Part shown: piece after piece, positions 1-9,980 of the stretch
How the letters are laid out: every line of letters starts with the position of its first letter
How positions within the stretch are numbered: the stretch's first letter is position 1
NCBI GenBank assembly: GCA_023213395.1
Contig: CM041465.1
Coordinates: forward strand, 166,353,741-166,417,740
Reading direction: 5' to 3'
Length of the DNA: 64,000 bases
Origin: Cycas panzhihuaensis
Lineage: Eukaryota > Cycadophyta
Notes under the pieces: generated by a model
The model's database searches: none
The model's input: the letters and a program-made list of their open reading frames with translations, nothing else
Told to the model about the DNA's origin: nothing
Program-made: the position numbers and the translations under genes

Positions 1-574
1 GGCTTAGAGGGGAACTTAGGCAAACCAGGAAGAGTGTCTTGTAGTTCTCTTAAGCAATCAATTTTGATATGGCCCATACGAGCATGCCATAGAGATGCTT
101 GGGACAACTTTTGCGGAGTCAGGGTTGGTAAAAACAAATTCATCATCAACATAGTTGGCTTTAGAGGATGGTGAGCTAGTTAGGCGAAAACGTTTGCCAT
201 CCAGAATTCTAATCATAACCAGAGCATTTGAACGAGGGTGAATGACAGAGAATTTGATTGTTTGCCGTTACACTCAGATCAAATCCACGAGAGACAAGGG
301 TGGACAGGGAGAGCAGATTCTGCTTTAGAGTAGGAATATATAAAACATCAACAAGTGTAAAATCTGGAAGGCCTAGGAGTTTCAGGCAAACGGTTCCAAG
401 TCCTTCGATTGCCTGAGATGATTTGTCAGCCATGTGTACAACACCACGAACTTCAGAGTCAAAATCTTGAAAGAACAGGCGATGACAAGTCATGTGTTGT
501 GTTGCTCCAGTATCCATGATCCACGATGAAGTATTTGAGGTAGCACTATTTGCAACTCCAAGTGGTGAAGGCAA
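1..574 (-). pseudogene. copia aspartic protease and GAG-pre-integrase domain (element D)
   Basis: The frame at 209-574 contains the protease active site in the form DTGATQHM, followed by the copia-typical LVDVLYIPTLKQNLLSLS. The protease would cleave the Gag-Pol polyprotein. In another frame at about 1-110 the minus strand reads LWHARMGH, the histidine-containing GAG-pre-integrase motif that precedes copia integrase. A frameshift separates the two parts near 209. The reading is cut by the window start. The motif pair and their order make copia secure; the lineage within copia is not resolved. Confidence 0.88.
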
Positions 575-766
575 AAGTGAATAAGCAAAGCCACAATGAG
601 CCTCAATATACTTAGTGGATCTATCAACAACATTTGATGAAGTGGTCCCAATTCTTTGAAGGTGTGCATGAGCAAATTGCGTTCCACAAAAAGCATCTTC
701 AAAAGAAGTATTATCAACATTATGTGCACTGTGGTGCTGTTGATAACTTGGTAGTTTGTTGGTGGC

Positions 767-1708
767 TTACGCAATTTTGGCATAATGTCCTCTTCTATTA
801 CACCTTTGGCACACGATTGTTTGATTTCCGGTCAAGTATTGGGTGGTTGGATTGTCACGATTCTTGGATCTAGGTCCGAGTTGATTATTTTGGCATTGGC
901 CTTGAGGCTTTTTTTGGAATTGAGGAGCACTGTTGACTAAGAGGACGTTGTCCTTGTTGTCTACCTCTTCCTCTTCCACGGAATTACCACTACGAGAGTA
1001 TTGACCTTGATTTTTTGTGTAACAAAGATCTTCTTCCACTTCAAAAGCAGCATTAATTGGATCTGATGTAGTGGCAAAGTTGGTATCAAAGGTCTTATCA
1101 AATTCAATGAACTTATCAGCAAGATCCTCAAAGTTTAGGGTCTTTAAAGTTCCACTGGATTGAAGACTCCCCAATAGATTTTTATAATCTGGGATATGGA
1201 GACATGATTGAATCAAGAAAGCCCATGTAATGCATTGAGTTTTAAAATCTTTATCAATGGCTTACTTGATTGGACGAAGGAGATTAATTGTCTCACTTAC
1301 ATGTCCTTTCTGCATTTTCAATTTGTTCATCTTCAGCACTAAGTGAACAAATTCTAAGTCTGATTTAGTGTCAAAGTTCTTCTTAAGAACTTCAAGAACT
1401 TTCCATGCTATATCATGTACAGCTTCATCAATGAGATTATACAGGGAATAATCAGTGACAAGCAGTATCCACCTTGCATTTTATCATCATCAAGTTCCCA
1501 TTGGCGTTTAGCTATAGCTTGATGGGAGCGCGGTTGGAGCACCTCCGCTAAAGCGGTTGTGGTAGCCGTGTGGCAATGGTATAGGTTGTAAGTGATCTCT
1601 CCATAGACCTTCATACTTTGCAGTATTTCTGACACCAGTGAACCACATGTCCCAATTTTCTTTCCTTTTTAGAATGCAGTTTACATTTTGCTTGAACTGT
1701 GAAGACAT
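767..1708 (-). pseudogene. copia Gag (element D), frameshifted
   Basis: Gag forms the cytoplasmic particle that packages retrotransposon RNA. The start at 1,708 opens a frame with W-D-M-W, as in copia Gag N-termini. The frame breaks near 1,510-1,640 and resumes at 1,216. Its C-terminal part is acidic and Q/N-rich and ends in a zinc knuckle, CQRCNRRGHYAKIA, at about 770-810. The spacing is C-X2-C-X4-H-X4, but the last cysteine has become alanine, followed by a stop. The broken knuckle and frameshifts make this a relic. The family call is firm because the copia protease lies directly downstream. Confidence 0.8.
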
Positions 1709-1870
1709 TGTGTCTTTTTAGAAGGGAAGAAATGAACAAGGGACTATAAAAGTGATGGCAATAAATGACCGATTACTATTTACAAATGGGAAATGTAATG
1801 AAGTAGTGTAGAAGAAGGAAGAAGAAGTGAGAATGGTTGCTCAAAGATGAAGGGAGCAACTTAGAGAAAA

Positions 1871-1999
1871 GTCACCAACACTTGTGACAAATATTAACCT
1901 GACGCAGCAGGAATATGAGAAGCACTATGATAAAATTGGCCACTAACACTTGTGGCAAATATTAACCTGACGCAGTAGGAATATGAGAAGCACTATGAT
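1871..1999 (+). repeat. Two-copy tandem repeat, 68-bp period
   Basis: A block starting GTCACCAACACTTGTGACAA at 1,871 recurs at 1,939 with few changes. Both copies end in GAGAAGCACTATGAT. The repeat sits at the left edge of the candidate 5' LTR of B; the corresponding right-hand region near 36,150 shows only one copy. Confidence 0.8.
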
Positions 2000-2828
2000 T
2001 GTGATTACACTATGGATCACTTTTTACAAATATGTAAGTAATTAATATACAAGATTGTAGGCCAATGTAGAAGTTGACATCATTGGGTTTACACAACTTG
2101 AAACTCGAATGTAGGATGTGTAATCAACCCAATAACCTCTAACTTGTGTCCAATGTGTAGTTGAGGTTGTTGAAGGGATGCCTAGGCTTCTATTAGAATT
2201 AATTTGGCCTTCACCCGCGATGCCCGCAATTGTGCTTGGTGATGAAATCCAAGTCACAACAGAGCCCAGGTACTCCCAATCCTCACCCAGTTCACCAATG
2301 AGCATCTATATACCTCCTCTAAAGAGTGGTACGTGCATACCCATGGCAATGATGGATATTGGATTGGGTATATTTTAATCTTGTATTAAAGTTTCAGTTT
2401 TCCCGGTTGGTTATCAGGATGATCCCTGATTAAGGCACGATGGTATGGCTAACCAAACCTCACCAATATTTTGGTTTAGTCCAGTCCCAACTTGAAACCC
2501 ACACCTCCTTTATGGCACGGCGTTACGCCAACCAAGGTATCTCAACCTTGGCGAGTGTGTGAACAGTACAAGATGGCGTAAAATCAGACGTGATGCATTC
2601 CATTTAGGAAGAGTGAAAAGATTATCGAATTACATCAAACGTACATTTAACTGAAAATAATGCTTGCTTAGAGTGCTTGCTTGAACTGCTTGCTTGAAGT
2701 GTCTTTGGAGTGCTTGCTTTGAGTGATTTTAGAGTCTTTGGAATGAAATGCTAATAAGTGAGTGAGGACACGGATATTGCTCGATCCGTGTGTTTTTTGA
2801 CTCACTTTTACAATGGGCTTTTAAGCCT

Positions 2829-2838
2829 TATAAAAAGG
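2829..2838 (+). promoter_or_regulatory. TATA-like box in candidate B LTR
   Basis: TATAAAAAGG follows a mixed-composition stretch. It would place a transcription start near 2,860, with roughly 1 kb of U3 upstream, as expected of a long LTR promoter read on the plus strand. The equivalent right-hand sequence is too decayed to compare. Confidence 0.4.
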
Positions 2839-2908
2839 AAGAAATTTTCTTCACTTTTTTTCTTTTTTTTTTTGTTAATACAAAAAAAGTACTCTTCACT
2901 AAATCTGC

Positions 2909-3265
2909 AATAACTTTCTCCCACGATGTCGAAATGGAGTGCCAATTTTTATGCTGCAAACTAGACTCAGAGATTCATCTTCAGGAAGTGGAATCAGGTC
3001 CAAATGGGTTTTGGAACGTTTTTGACAGCCCTGCAAAGTTAGGAAATTATATTTTTCTAGAATTCTTACTAAAAATAACTATTGTTCACTAAAGCAATGA
3101 ATAACTTCCTCATACGACATCCAAATTAGGTGCCGATTTTTGCACTGGAAAGTAGACTCAGAGCGCCATCTTTGACAATTAGAATCACTTCAATTGGATC
3201 TCTGTAGAAGATTTTGTAGACCTGTGAAGTTTAGCAATCAAATTGTATTTCTACAGAAATTTTAG
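2909..3265 (+). repeat. Diverged two-copy repeat, 191-bp period
   Basis: The stretch beginning AATAACTTTCTCCCACGATG at 2,909 is echoed by AATAACTTCCTCATACGACA at 3,100. Both are followed by a GTGCC..ATTTTT and a TAGACTCAGAG segment at matching distances. Such repeated blocks are common in leader or R-U5 regions of plant LTR elements. They do not code for a recognisable protein. Confidence 0.65.
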
Positions 3266-3737
3266 CTTGCTAATATCTCATTAACACATGATACCATATG
3301 AAATTTCCATCATTTTTTGATCACCAGGATCCCAATATGGGCAAGGTGAGAGCATACAATGATAGATATTTTAAATGGCTCAAAATTATTTAAAAAGAAT
3401 GGGTAAAAACTCCCCTTACAATCATTCTTCTAAATGCTAGAAAAATTTCGACAGCATTTCCCCTTGTTAAATGGATAAAAAAGGGAAAAGAAAAAGAAGA
3501 ATGAGATAGCATGAATGACCACCAAAGGATTGGAATCTTTGGGCCTTAAAACTCCTTGTATTATGCTTCCAAACCTGCAAAAGAGAAAGGAAAAGCAAAC
3601 AATACAAAATATGCTATCATAATAACTTGAAAATATTTCTAAATTCACTTTCACAATCTCCTTCACCACATGGATTGTGGGGGAGAAGGAAGTGATGGCT
3701 CCATTGCAAGTGCAAGTGGGGAATAGGAAGGAAGTAA

Positions 3738-4062
3738 GCTCTGATACCACATGAAAAGAGTGGATCTATCCTTCATCTCCATGCACTAAATGCAAAGGCA
3801 AACATGGGAGCAAGAGAGACTTGAGAGAAAGAAAGTAGCTCTCACAAAATGGGGAGGTAAGAATGAATCTCCTCCATTGAGCTTTACTTTTATATTGAGA
3901 GAGGGAACATTTGAGTTAGGTGAAATGAAATTACACATAATGCACATGAAAGTGCATTTCACTTAAGTGATCTAATTTAAAGTTCACTTAAGACCCTTTT
4001 TCGAAATAATCAACTAATGTAATGACCTTATGTCATTAAACCTTTTCAAAGACAACACCATC
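3738..4062 (-). other. Antisense copia-type LTR end plus Met-tRNA primer-site signature
   Basis: On the minus strand, TGGTATCAGAGC (3,738-3,749) matches the initiator-Met primer site. It is preceded by about 300 bp resembling a small LTR, with AATATAAAAG near 3,887-3,896 as a TATA-like box. A very similar arrangement occurs at 38,219-38,540. It may be the true 5' LTR and primer site of element D, or a copia fragment embedded in B's LTR. The two readings cannot be separated by eye. Confidence 0.45.
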
Positions 4063-4069
4063 TTTTTGA

Positions 4070-4086
4070 TGACCATACTAGGGAGC
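4070..4086 (+). other. Primer-binding site of element B
   Basis: TGACCATACTAGGGAGC matches 15 of 17 bases of the primer site next to the 5' LTR of C (24,239-24,255, minus strand). Both resemble decayed forms of the TGGCGAC...CTGGGGA primer site known from Ogre/Tat elements, but the tRNA is not certain. Its position right after the candidate LTR supports the placement of B's 5' end. Confidence 0.6.
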
Positions 4087-5422
4087 CGCCATTTATTTTC
4101 TTTTTAAAGCAATGAAAACTACAACACCTACTCCTAAGCACTCTTTAAAGCTCCAAGGCCTCCCTCCAAATTCTCAAGAACATCCTTGATACTTTAGTCT
4201 AGATGTCTCATCATCTTATATCAAATCTTTATAACTTCAAGCTCATGACACTTATGTTTATCCTCTTGAAGATTTAACCCAATTGTACAATATACCCATG
4301 GAACAAGGATATCTTGAATCCTCCCAATACCCTTTTTCTTTTGTAGATCCCTCTTTTACACAAGAAGAACCACCTTATGGTCAACCACATTCATTATTCT
4401 TTAAACTAGTTCTCACTAGAATTCCTAACCCACTATATATGCGTGGTTACCAAGATCTATTTTACCAAGAGACTCATACCATATACCCCTACCATAGCAT
4501 CTTTAGATTAATTATTTAGGTGAGGATTATAAGTCAATAGAAGTAGAGCCTCCACCTGATGTCATTTGGTCTTCTTGTCCTTCTCACCCTCCTTCACCTA
4601 GACCTTCACCACGATCCTATTACCCTCCTTTCGAGGAAGCAAATGAATATAAGTTAACTCATTCATAGCCCCTTCACTCTCCTCCTAGACAATAAGTTTA
4701 GATCCACTCTCCTCATTCCATACCTTCTACCCATGAGGGTACCACCACCATTTCTACCTATGGTAACCCTAGTGTCTCTCATACACCTACTTCTTGTCAA
4801 GTGGCTATGACTTCACCTAGTTTATAACCTATTTATTCTTATACCACTAGAGTTGCCCTTTCTTATCCTATTTCTTTTACCACTCAGTTGTCCCCTCACA
4901 TGTCATATACAATTTCATCTTATGGTGTTAGACCTCACTTACCATCTCCTAGAGCATCTAATACGATTCTCTCTTCTCAACATATTTCTCATACTCATTC
5001 CATTCATCCTTATGATTCGGCAAGTCAATCATAAGATTTGAGAGTTTCTAATCCCACTTCATCTTTGCACATTCTTAGACCTACTCCACAAGTTAATCAT
5101 TTTACCTCTTTCAATCCAAATTTTCCATAATATCCTATACCCCAAACCAACTCTGTAGTTAACCTTATAGCATGGTTTAATCCCTCCTCTACTTTTCCAT
5201 CTCACGATGCTTTATAACCACAATAATAAGAACATCTATAACAACCTCTCTATTCATCTATTCCCCATCTCTCTTCCTTGCCTCAACATTCTACTACGTT
5301 GAGGCCAAGGAGACCTTTCCTCGACTATATGAAGTCTCCTTTCCCATGCAAGATCCTTTTATCCCCTATGCCTTCTTTTGTCCGTAATTTACCTAAATTC
5401 TTTGGTGACTCCTCTAAGGATC
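4087..5422 (+). pseudogene. Tat-type Gag, N-terminal part (element B), split by insertion of A
   Basis: One frame, interrupted by several stops, encodes a long region rich in P, S, T, Y and H, such as SPHMSYTISSYGVRPHLPSP. The conserved Gag core starts near 5,370 with MPSFVRNLPKFFGDSSKD. The core is interrupted at 5,422 by the left LTR of A and resumes after GGATC at 29,285 in the same frame. Element C has an equivalent core (VPKFNGTSSQDPVEHV), which supports the Tat assignment. The low-complexity N-terminus is not a recognised domain. Confidence 0.75.
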
Positions 5423-5825
5423 TGTAACATAACCCCACCTTTCCTTAGCAAGAGGGAACCACCAACAAGTAAGGATTAAGGGGTTTAGTAAGTTATGTGT
5501 ATGGACCGCTAAGTCATCCAATAAGATGTAAGGCCACTAGGGTCACTAATAGAGTTATGTGTATGGACCACTAAGTCATCCAATAAGATGTAAGGCTGCT
5601 AGGGCCATCAATAGAATCATTAAGGATGAAGACCCTTACTCGTGTATTTAAAGGGTTAAACCACTCTTAATGTTATTGAGTATGATATCTTGAAAGGAGA
5701 AAGTACTTTCGTACTCATTTTGGTGATTCATTTTCTGTGATCTGCTTGCGTATTCATGTTATTTGGCTTCATTTTTTGCTAATAATCACTTCTACAAGCC
5801 TAGATTTCTAAGAAGGAATGGTCTA
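5423..5825 (+). mobile_element. Left LTR of element A (403 bp)
   Basis: This LTR begins TGTAACATAACCCC and ends GTCTA, where the right copy at 28,882-29,284 (also 403 bp) keeps the canonical CA. The two differ at about 8% of sites by eye, mostly transitions. TATTTAAAG at about 5,646 is a TATA-like box. It is flanked by GGATC on both sides (5,418-5,422 and 5,826-5,830). B gag sequence, rather than a primer site, follows on the right, so it is arranged like a solo LTR. Confidence 0.9.
5491..5614 (+). repeat. 62-bp tandem repeat within A's LTR, two copies
   Basis: AGTTATGTGTATGGACC starts at 5,491 and again at 5,553. The right LTR has the same duplication at 28,950 and 29,012, so the repeat belonged to the element before insertion. 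Repeated U3 blocks in LTRs often act as enhancer-like units; that role is inference here. Confidence 0.85.
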
Positions 5826-6021
5826 GGATCCTACTTCTCATATACGGGTATATGCACTTGCTTGTATAGATTTCATATTGTATGATTATGTCATGATATA
5901 CGTATTCCCTAAATTACTTCAAGACAATGCCTTGAAATGGTTTAGTTGTCTTCCTTTTGCTTCCATCATCTTGTTCCAATAATTAGTTGACTCTTTTATC
6001 AACTACTTTGATGTAATAAGA
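5826..6021 (+). repeat. Duplicated B-gag flank (196 bp) right of the left A LTR
   Basis: From GGATCCTACTTCTCATATA to GATGTAATAAGA this stretch matches 29,285-29,480, the true right flank of A, with only a few substitutions. In both places it encodes part of the B Gag core, including the equivalent of LQDNALEWFSCLPFAS. At 6,022 it joins mid-gag sequence of A with no primer site or leader between. This marks a rearrangement breakpoint. Confidence 0.85.
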
Positions 6022-7313
6022 TAACTCACCTGTCTTAAGCAGACATCAACTGTAGAAGCTTACATGGATGAATTTCAAGCTTTATATAACTGCATGCCAC
6101 AAAGCCAAAACTTGGACAAACAAATAGTGATTGATATTTATGTGGCAGGACTCTAAGACCGTATTCAGATGAGATTAAAGACAATGGTAATTTACTCCCT
6201 TAGCTTTCAGGTGGGCCCATGCAGTAGAAGTTGAGTTTGCAGTAGACAGACCCTCAGCCATTCGACGGGATAACTCTTGGTTCTCATGCACTCGACAAGA
6301 AGACCTCCAGTAACCTCAACCTCGATTTGACGATGCCTCTTGTCCTCAAGCTGACTTCACACGTCCTCGACCATGATAGGATGATTCTCGACCATCTATT
6401 AATCATCAAAATGAGGATACATCTACCAAAAGAGTCTAAATTTCTCAAGTTGAAGCACAACGTCCACTTGAGGCTGGCCTTTGTATGCAGTGTACAGAAA
6501 AGTGGACTTCCGGGCATGGTCATTTTTGCAAAGCGCGATATATGGTTTTCTCAGTTGACCCATCCCTCTCCCTGGATGATCCCTCTGATTCTAACTCTAA
6601 CTAGGAGGCTGATGATGAAACCTATGATGATCCTGCACCAGACCCCCAACCTGAAGTATCTATATCTGCTGTCACCACCTCCTCTTACCCCGAACCCCTA
6701 AGAGTTAGAGGCATTCTCTGCAAGACTCTAATATCTATCTTGATCGACGGTGGTGTGTCACTTAACTTCATTGATATTTTGATTATTAGATAACTTAACC
6801 TATATATTGTCCCAAAAACTGGCTTCACATGTTCTCTAACAGGGTACTAGAAACTCCATTGTGCAGGTGTTATTAAAAACCTACAAGTCCAAAATGGCTC
6901 ATACCTTTTGGTGTCAGACTTCTATGCCTTGTCAATAGGAGGATCTGATGCCATCTTAGGGATTCAATTGTTGCAAACACTAGGGACCTATAGCATGAAC
7001 AACTCACCTATAAATCCATTCATTGCCTTCAAAGACCACATGGGCCAAAACCATAAAATTTATGGAATGCAATCCCCCCCTAACCAAGTGGTCTCTCCTG
7101 GATGTATGAAATGCCATCTTTAATCTCACCTAGGGTATATAGTCTGCCTCAATAATATTTAAATCAAACCACAAATTCATCCCTACATCTAGGATCTCAT
7201 TACCCAATATGAACAAGTATTCGCCCCTCTGCCTGCCACCACCCCTCCTGACTGCAGTTTCTTCATATAATTGACCTCCAAACTAACCATGACCCCATCA
7301 TCCTTTGACCTTA
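6022..7313 (+). repeat. Duplicated internal segment of A (gag mid to RT-proximal), copy 1
   Basis: This segment matches 8,013-9,309 almost base for base, differing mainly by C/T and A/G changes and a small indel near 6,210. It covers the second half of Gag with the zinc knuckle, the linker and the aspartic protease (LIDGGVSLNFID near 6,735-6,775). It stops before the RT motifs. At about 7,314 it ends abruptly and A's untranslated leader begins. It is therefore a misplaced extra copy lying upstream of the element's own gag start. Confidence 0.88.
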
Positions 7314-7320
7314 ATTTTTA

Positions 7321-7481
7321 GGTCAACAGGCTATAGACACCCCACATTCCCTTATTTGCCACTTCTTTCCCATATAGCAACTCCCTATTCTTATATCTTG
7401 TTCTTTCTTGAATCTATCCCACTTCATTCTTTTCCTTCTTTCTACTTACTCACGCTTCTTTAATCCCTTTCTTCAACTCCA
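7321..7481 (+). other. Leader region of element A upstream of gag
   Basis: The stretch begins with CAACAGGCTATAGACACCCC. The same block occurs upstream of gag in chromoviruses E (41,403-41,422) and F (58,330-58,348). The rest is pyrimidine-rich. The Gag start codon follows at 7,482. The primer site and the 5' LTR that should precede this leader are missing, being replaced by the duplicated segment at 6,022-7,313. Confidence 0.7.
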
Positions 7482-8640
7482 ATGGTAAAAAATCAAACAG
7501 AAAATTTTTTTGAGTTGACCAATGATTTATCTAACTTCAAAATAGAGGTTAGCGATAAACTCAGTAGTATGCCTACCAAATCTGACCTCGACAACACCAG
7601 GAAAGAGATTATCAAACTGCTTCAACAGTGGGTGTCACCCCAACCCCAAAGCACAGGAGCTTCTACCTCAACGGGCAACCAACCTCCCCCTTCTCTAGGA
7701 AGCAATGCACATATAGGAGGTTCTCCACCAAGACAGTCATTTTTCCACAATAAGATCAATATTCCTACCTTTGATCCAGACGTGAATAGAGAGTGCACTC
7801 GAAGCTGGATTAATAAGTTAGAATCCTACTTCACTCTCCACCCGATGTCAGAATAGGACCAACTCTTATATGCATCCATTCATTTAGATGGTCGAGCTCA
7901 CCATTGGTTTAAGTGGTGGAAGTGGGAATATGCCTCTTACCAAACTTGGTCCCACTTCACTAGTTGTTCTTCGAGCAATATGAAGATACATGGAATCAAT
8001 CTTTTTTCACACAACTCACCTGTCTTAAGTAGACATCAACTGTAGAAGCTTACACAGATGAATTTCAAGCTTTATATAACTACACGCCACAAAGCCAAAA
8101 CTTGGACAAACAAACAGTGATTGATATTTATGTGGCAGGACTCTAAGACTATATTCAGATGAGATTAAAGACAATGGCAATTTACTCCCTTAAGGAAGCT
8201 TTCAAGTGGGCCCATGTAGTAGAAGTAGAATTTGTAGCAGACAGACCCTCAGCCATTCGATGGGATAACTCTTGGTTCTCATGCCCTCGACAAGCAGACC
8301 TCCAGTGACCTCGACCTCGATTTGACGATGCCTCTCGTCCTCAAGCTGACTTCACACGTCCTCGACCACAACAGGATGATTCTCGACCATCTATTGATCA
8401 CCAGAATAAGGATACATCCACCAAAAGAGTCTAGATTTCTCAAGATGAAGCACAATGTCAACTTAAGGATGGCCTTTGTATGAAGTGTGCAGAAAAGTGG
8501 ACTTCTGGGCATGGTCATTTTTGCAAAGCACGATGTATGGTTTTCTCAATTAACCCATCCCTCTCCCCAGACGATCCCTCTAATTCTAACTCTGACTAGG
8601 AGGCTGATAATGAAACCCATGATGATCCTGCACCAGACCC
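7482..8640 (+). pseudogene. chromovirus Gag (element A)
   Basis: Gag would assemble the retrotransposon particle. The frame opens MVKNQTENFFELTNDL and runs 124 codons to a stop at 7,854, past a coiled-coil-like N-terminus and the core FDPDVNRECTRSWINKLE. It then continues in shifted frames through the capsid-like region. It ends with the zinc knuckle GLCMKCAEKWTSGHGHFCKA at about 8,475-8,535, where the cysteines and histidine are retained. A D/R/P-rich stretch precedes the knuckle. Several stops are CAA/CAG- or TGG-derived. E and F have clear equivalents. Confidence 0.82.
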
Positions 8641-8689
8641 CCAACCTGAAGTATCTATATCCATTATCACCACCTCCTCCTACCCCAAA

Positions 8690-9125
8690 CCCCTAAGAGT
8701 TAGAGGCATTCTCTACAAGACTCCAATATCTATCTTAATCGACGGTGGTGCATCACTTAACTTCATTGATATTTCGATTGCTATACAACTTAACCTATAT
8801 ATTGTCCCAAAAACTATCTTCATATGTTCTCTACTAGGGTACTAAAAACTCCATTGTACAGGTGTTATTAAAAACCTCCAAGTCCAAATTGGCTCATACC
8901 TTTTAGTGTCAGACTTCTATGCCTTGTCAATAGGAGGATCTGATGCCATCTTAGGGATTCAATGGTTGCAAATACTAGGGACCTATAGCACGAACAACTC
9001 ACCTATAAATCCATTCATTCCTTTCAAAGACCACATGGGGCGAAACCACAAAATTTACGGAATGCAATCCCACCCTAACCAAGTGGTCTCTCTTGGACAT
9101 ATGAAATGCCATCTTTAATCTCACC
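8690..9125 (+). pseudogene. gypsy aspartic protease (element A)
   Basis: The frame reads RGILYKTPISILIDGGASLNF, in which D-G-G-A replaces the usual D-S/T-G-A/S. The flap region and the downstream SDFYALSIGGSDAILGIQWL match retroelement proteases. The enzyme would process Gag-Pol. Stops interrupt it near 8,850 and 9,117. The second copy of this segment is at about 6,700-7,123. Confidence 0.8.
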
Positions 9126-9302
9126 TAGGGTATATAGTCCACCTCAATAATATTAAAATTGAACCACAAATTCATCCCTACATCCAGGATGTCATTACCT
9201 AATATGAACAAGTATTTGCCCCTCTACCTGCCACCACCCCTCCTGACCGTGATTTCTTTCATACAATTGACCTCCAAACTAACCATGACCCCATCAGCCT
9301 TT

Positions 9303-9980
9303 GACCTTACCGCAACTCATACTTCCAAAAGAATGAAATCGAGAAACTCACAAATGAGCTCCACAACATGGACATAATCCAACCTAGTAAAAGCCCTTAT
9401 GCAGCCCCAATTGTCTTAGTTTGGAAGAAGGATGGCTCCTTTCACCTCTGTGTTGACTATAGGGAATTAAATAAGATTACCATTAAAAATAAGTTTCCCA
9501 CCCCTCGCATAGATGACATGCTAGATGAAATCCATAGTGCAACCATCTTTTCTAAGTTAGACCTCCAATCTAGTTACTACCAAATCCCAATTGCCCCACA
9601 AGATTGTCATAAGACAGCATTTTATACACATCATGGCCATTTTGAGTTTTGATCAATGCCCTTTGGCCTTTGCAATGCCCTGACAACCTTCTAAGCTCTC
9701 GTGAATAAAATCTTTGGGCCCTACCTTTGAAAGTTTGTTATAGTTTTCTTCGATTACATTCTTATTTATAGTGTCTGCCTGGATCTCCATATCCAACACT
9801 TAGAAATTGTTCTTCAAATATTGCAGAACCAACAACTCTATGCAAAACTATCTAAGTGTGAGTTTAGACAATCAGAACTCAAATATTTGGGTCATATCAT
9901 ATCATCAGAAGAGGTACGTGTAGACCCTGACAAAATATCGGTCATCATAATGTGGCCAACACCTACCACTCTTACCCAAC
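9303..9980 (+). pseudogene. reverse transcriptase, N-terminal two-thirds (element A), split by C
   Basis: RT copies the element RNA into DNA. Motifs in order: the start near 9,368 (MDIIQPSKSPYAAPIVLVWK), KKDGSFHLCVDYRELNKIT, SKLDLQSSYYQI with the first catalytic aspartate, MPFGLCNA, and VFFDYIL near 9,735-9,760. In the last motif the second catalytic aspartate has become tyrosine. GHIISSEEVRVDPDK follows, and the frame is interrupted at 9,980 by element C. It continues at 26,844 after the CCAAC duplication. Two in-frame stops are also present, so the enzyme is dead. Confidence 0.9.

Larger units (their letters stand above)
1..1860 (-). mobile_element. Element D: Ty1/copia LTR retrotransposon fragment (gag to GAG-pre-integrase)
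   Basis: Read on the minus strand, this stretch gives, in order, a copia gag, a zinc knuckle, an aspartic protease and the GAG-pre-integrase domain, which runs off the window at base 1. Integrase, RT, RNase H and one LTR would lie outside. The right limit is set where candidate LTR sequence of element B begins, about 150 bp upstream of the gag start. Its own primer site and LTR were not located with confidence; the antisense primer site at 3,738-3,749 is one candidate. Confidence 0.85.
1870..4066 (+). mobile_element. Candidate 5' LTR of element B (Tat-type gypsy)
   Basis: This stretch resembles 36,112-38,555 in the same orientation. By eye the best segment (2,178-2,420 against 36,390-36,620) is about 80% identical; other parts are much less similar. 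The two copies bracket B's coding region, and the left copy ends right before a primer site shared with element C. That is what paired LTRs of an old insertion would look like. A plus-strand TATA-like box lies inside. The left end is uncertain by about 100 bp. The alternative is two independent copia-related fragments flanking B, because an antisense copia-type primer site is also present. Confidence 0.5.

Noticed and set aside
3430-3750. Minus-strand frame starting directly at the Met primer site
   Set aside because: Hydrophobic low-complexity peptide (F-rich run) without similarity. Probably leader sequence.
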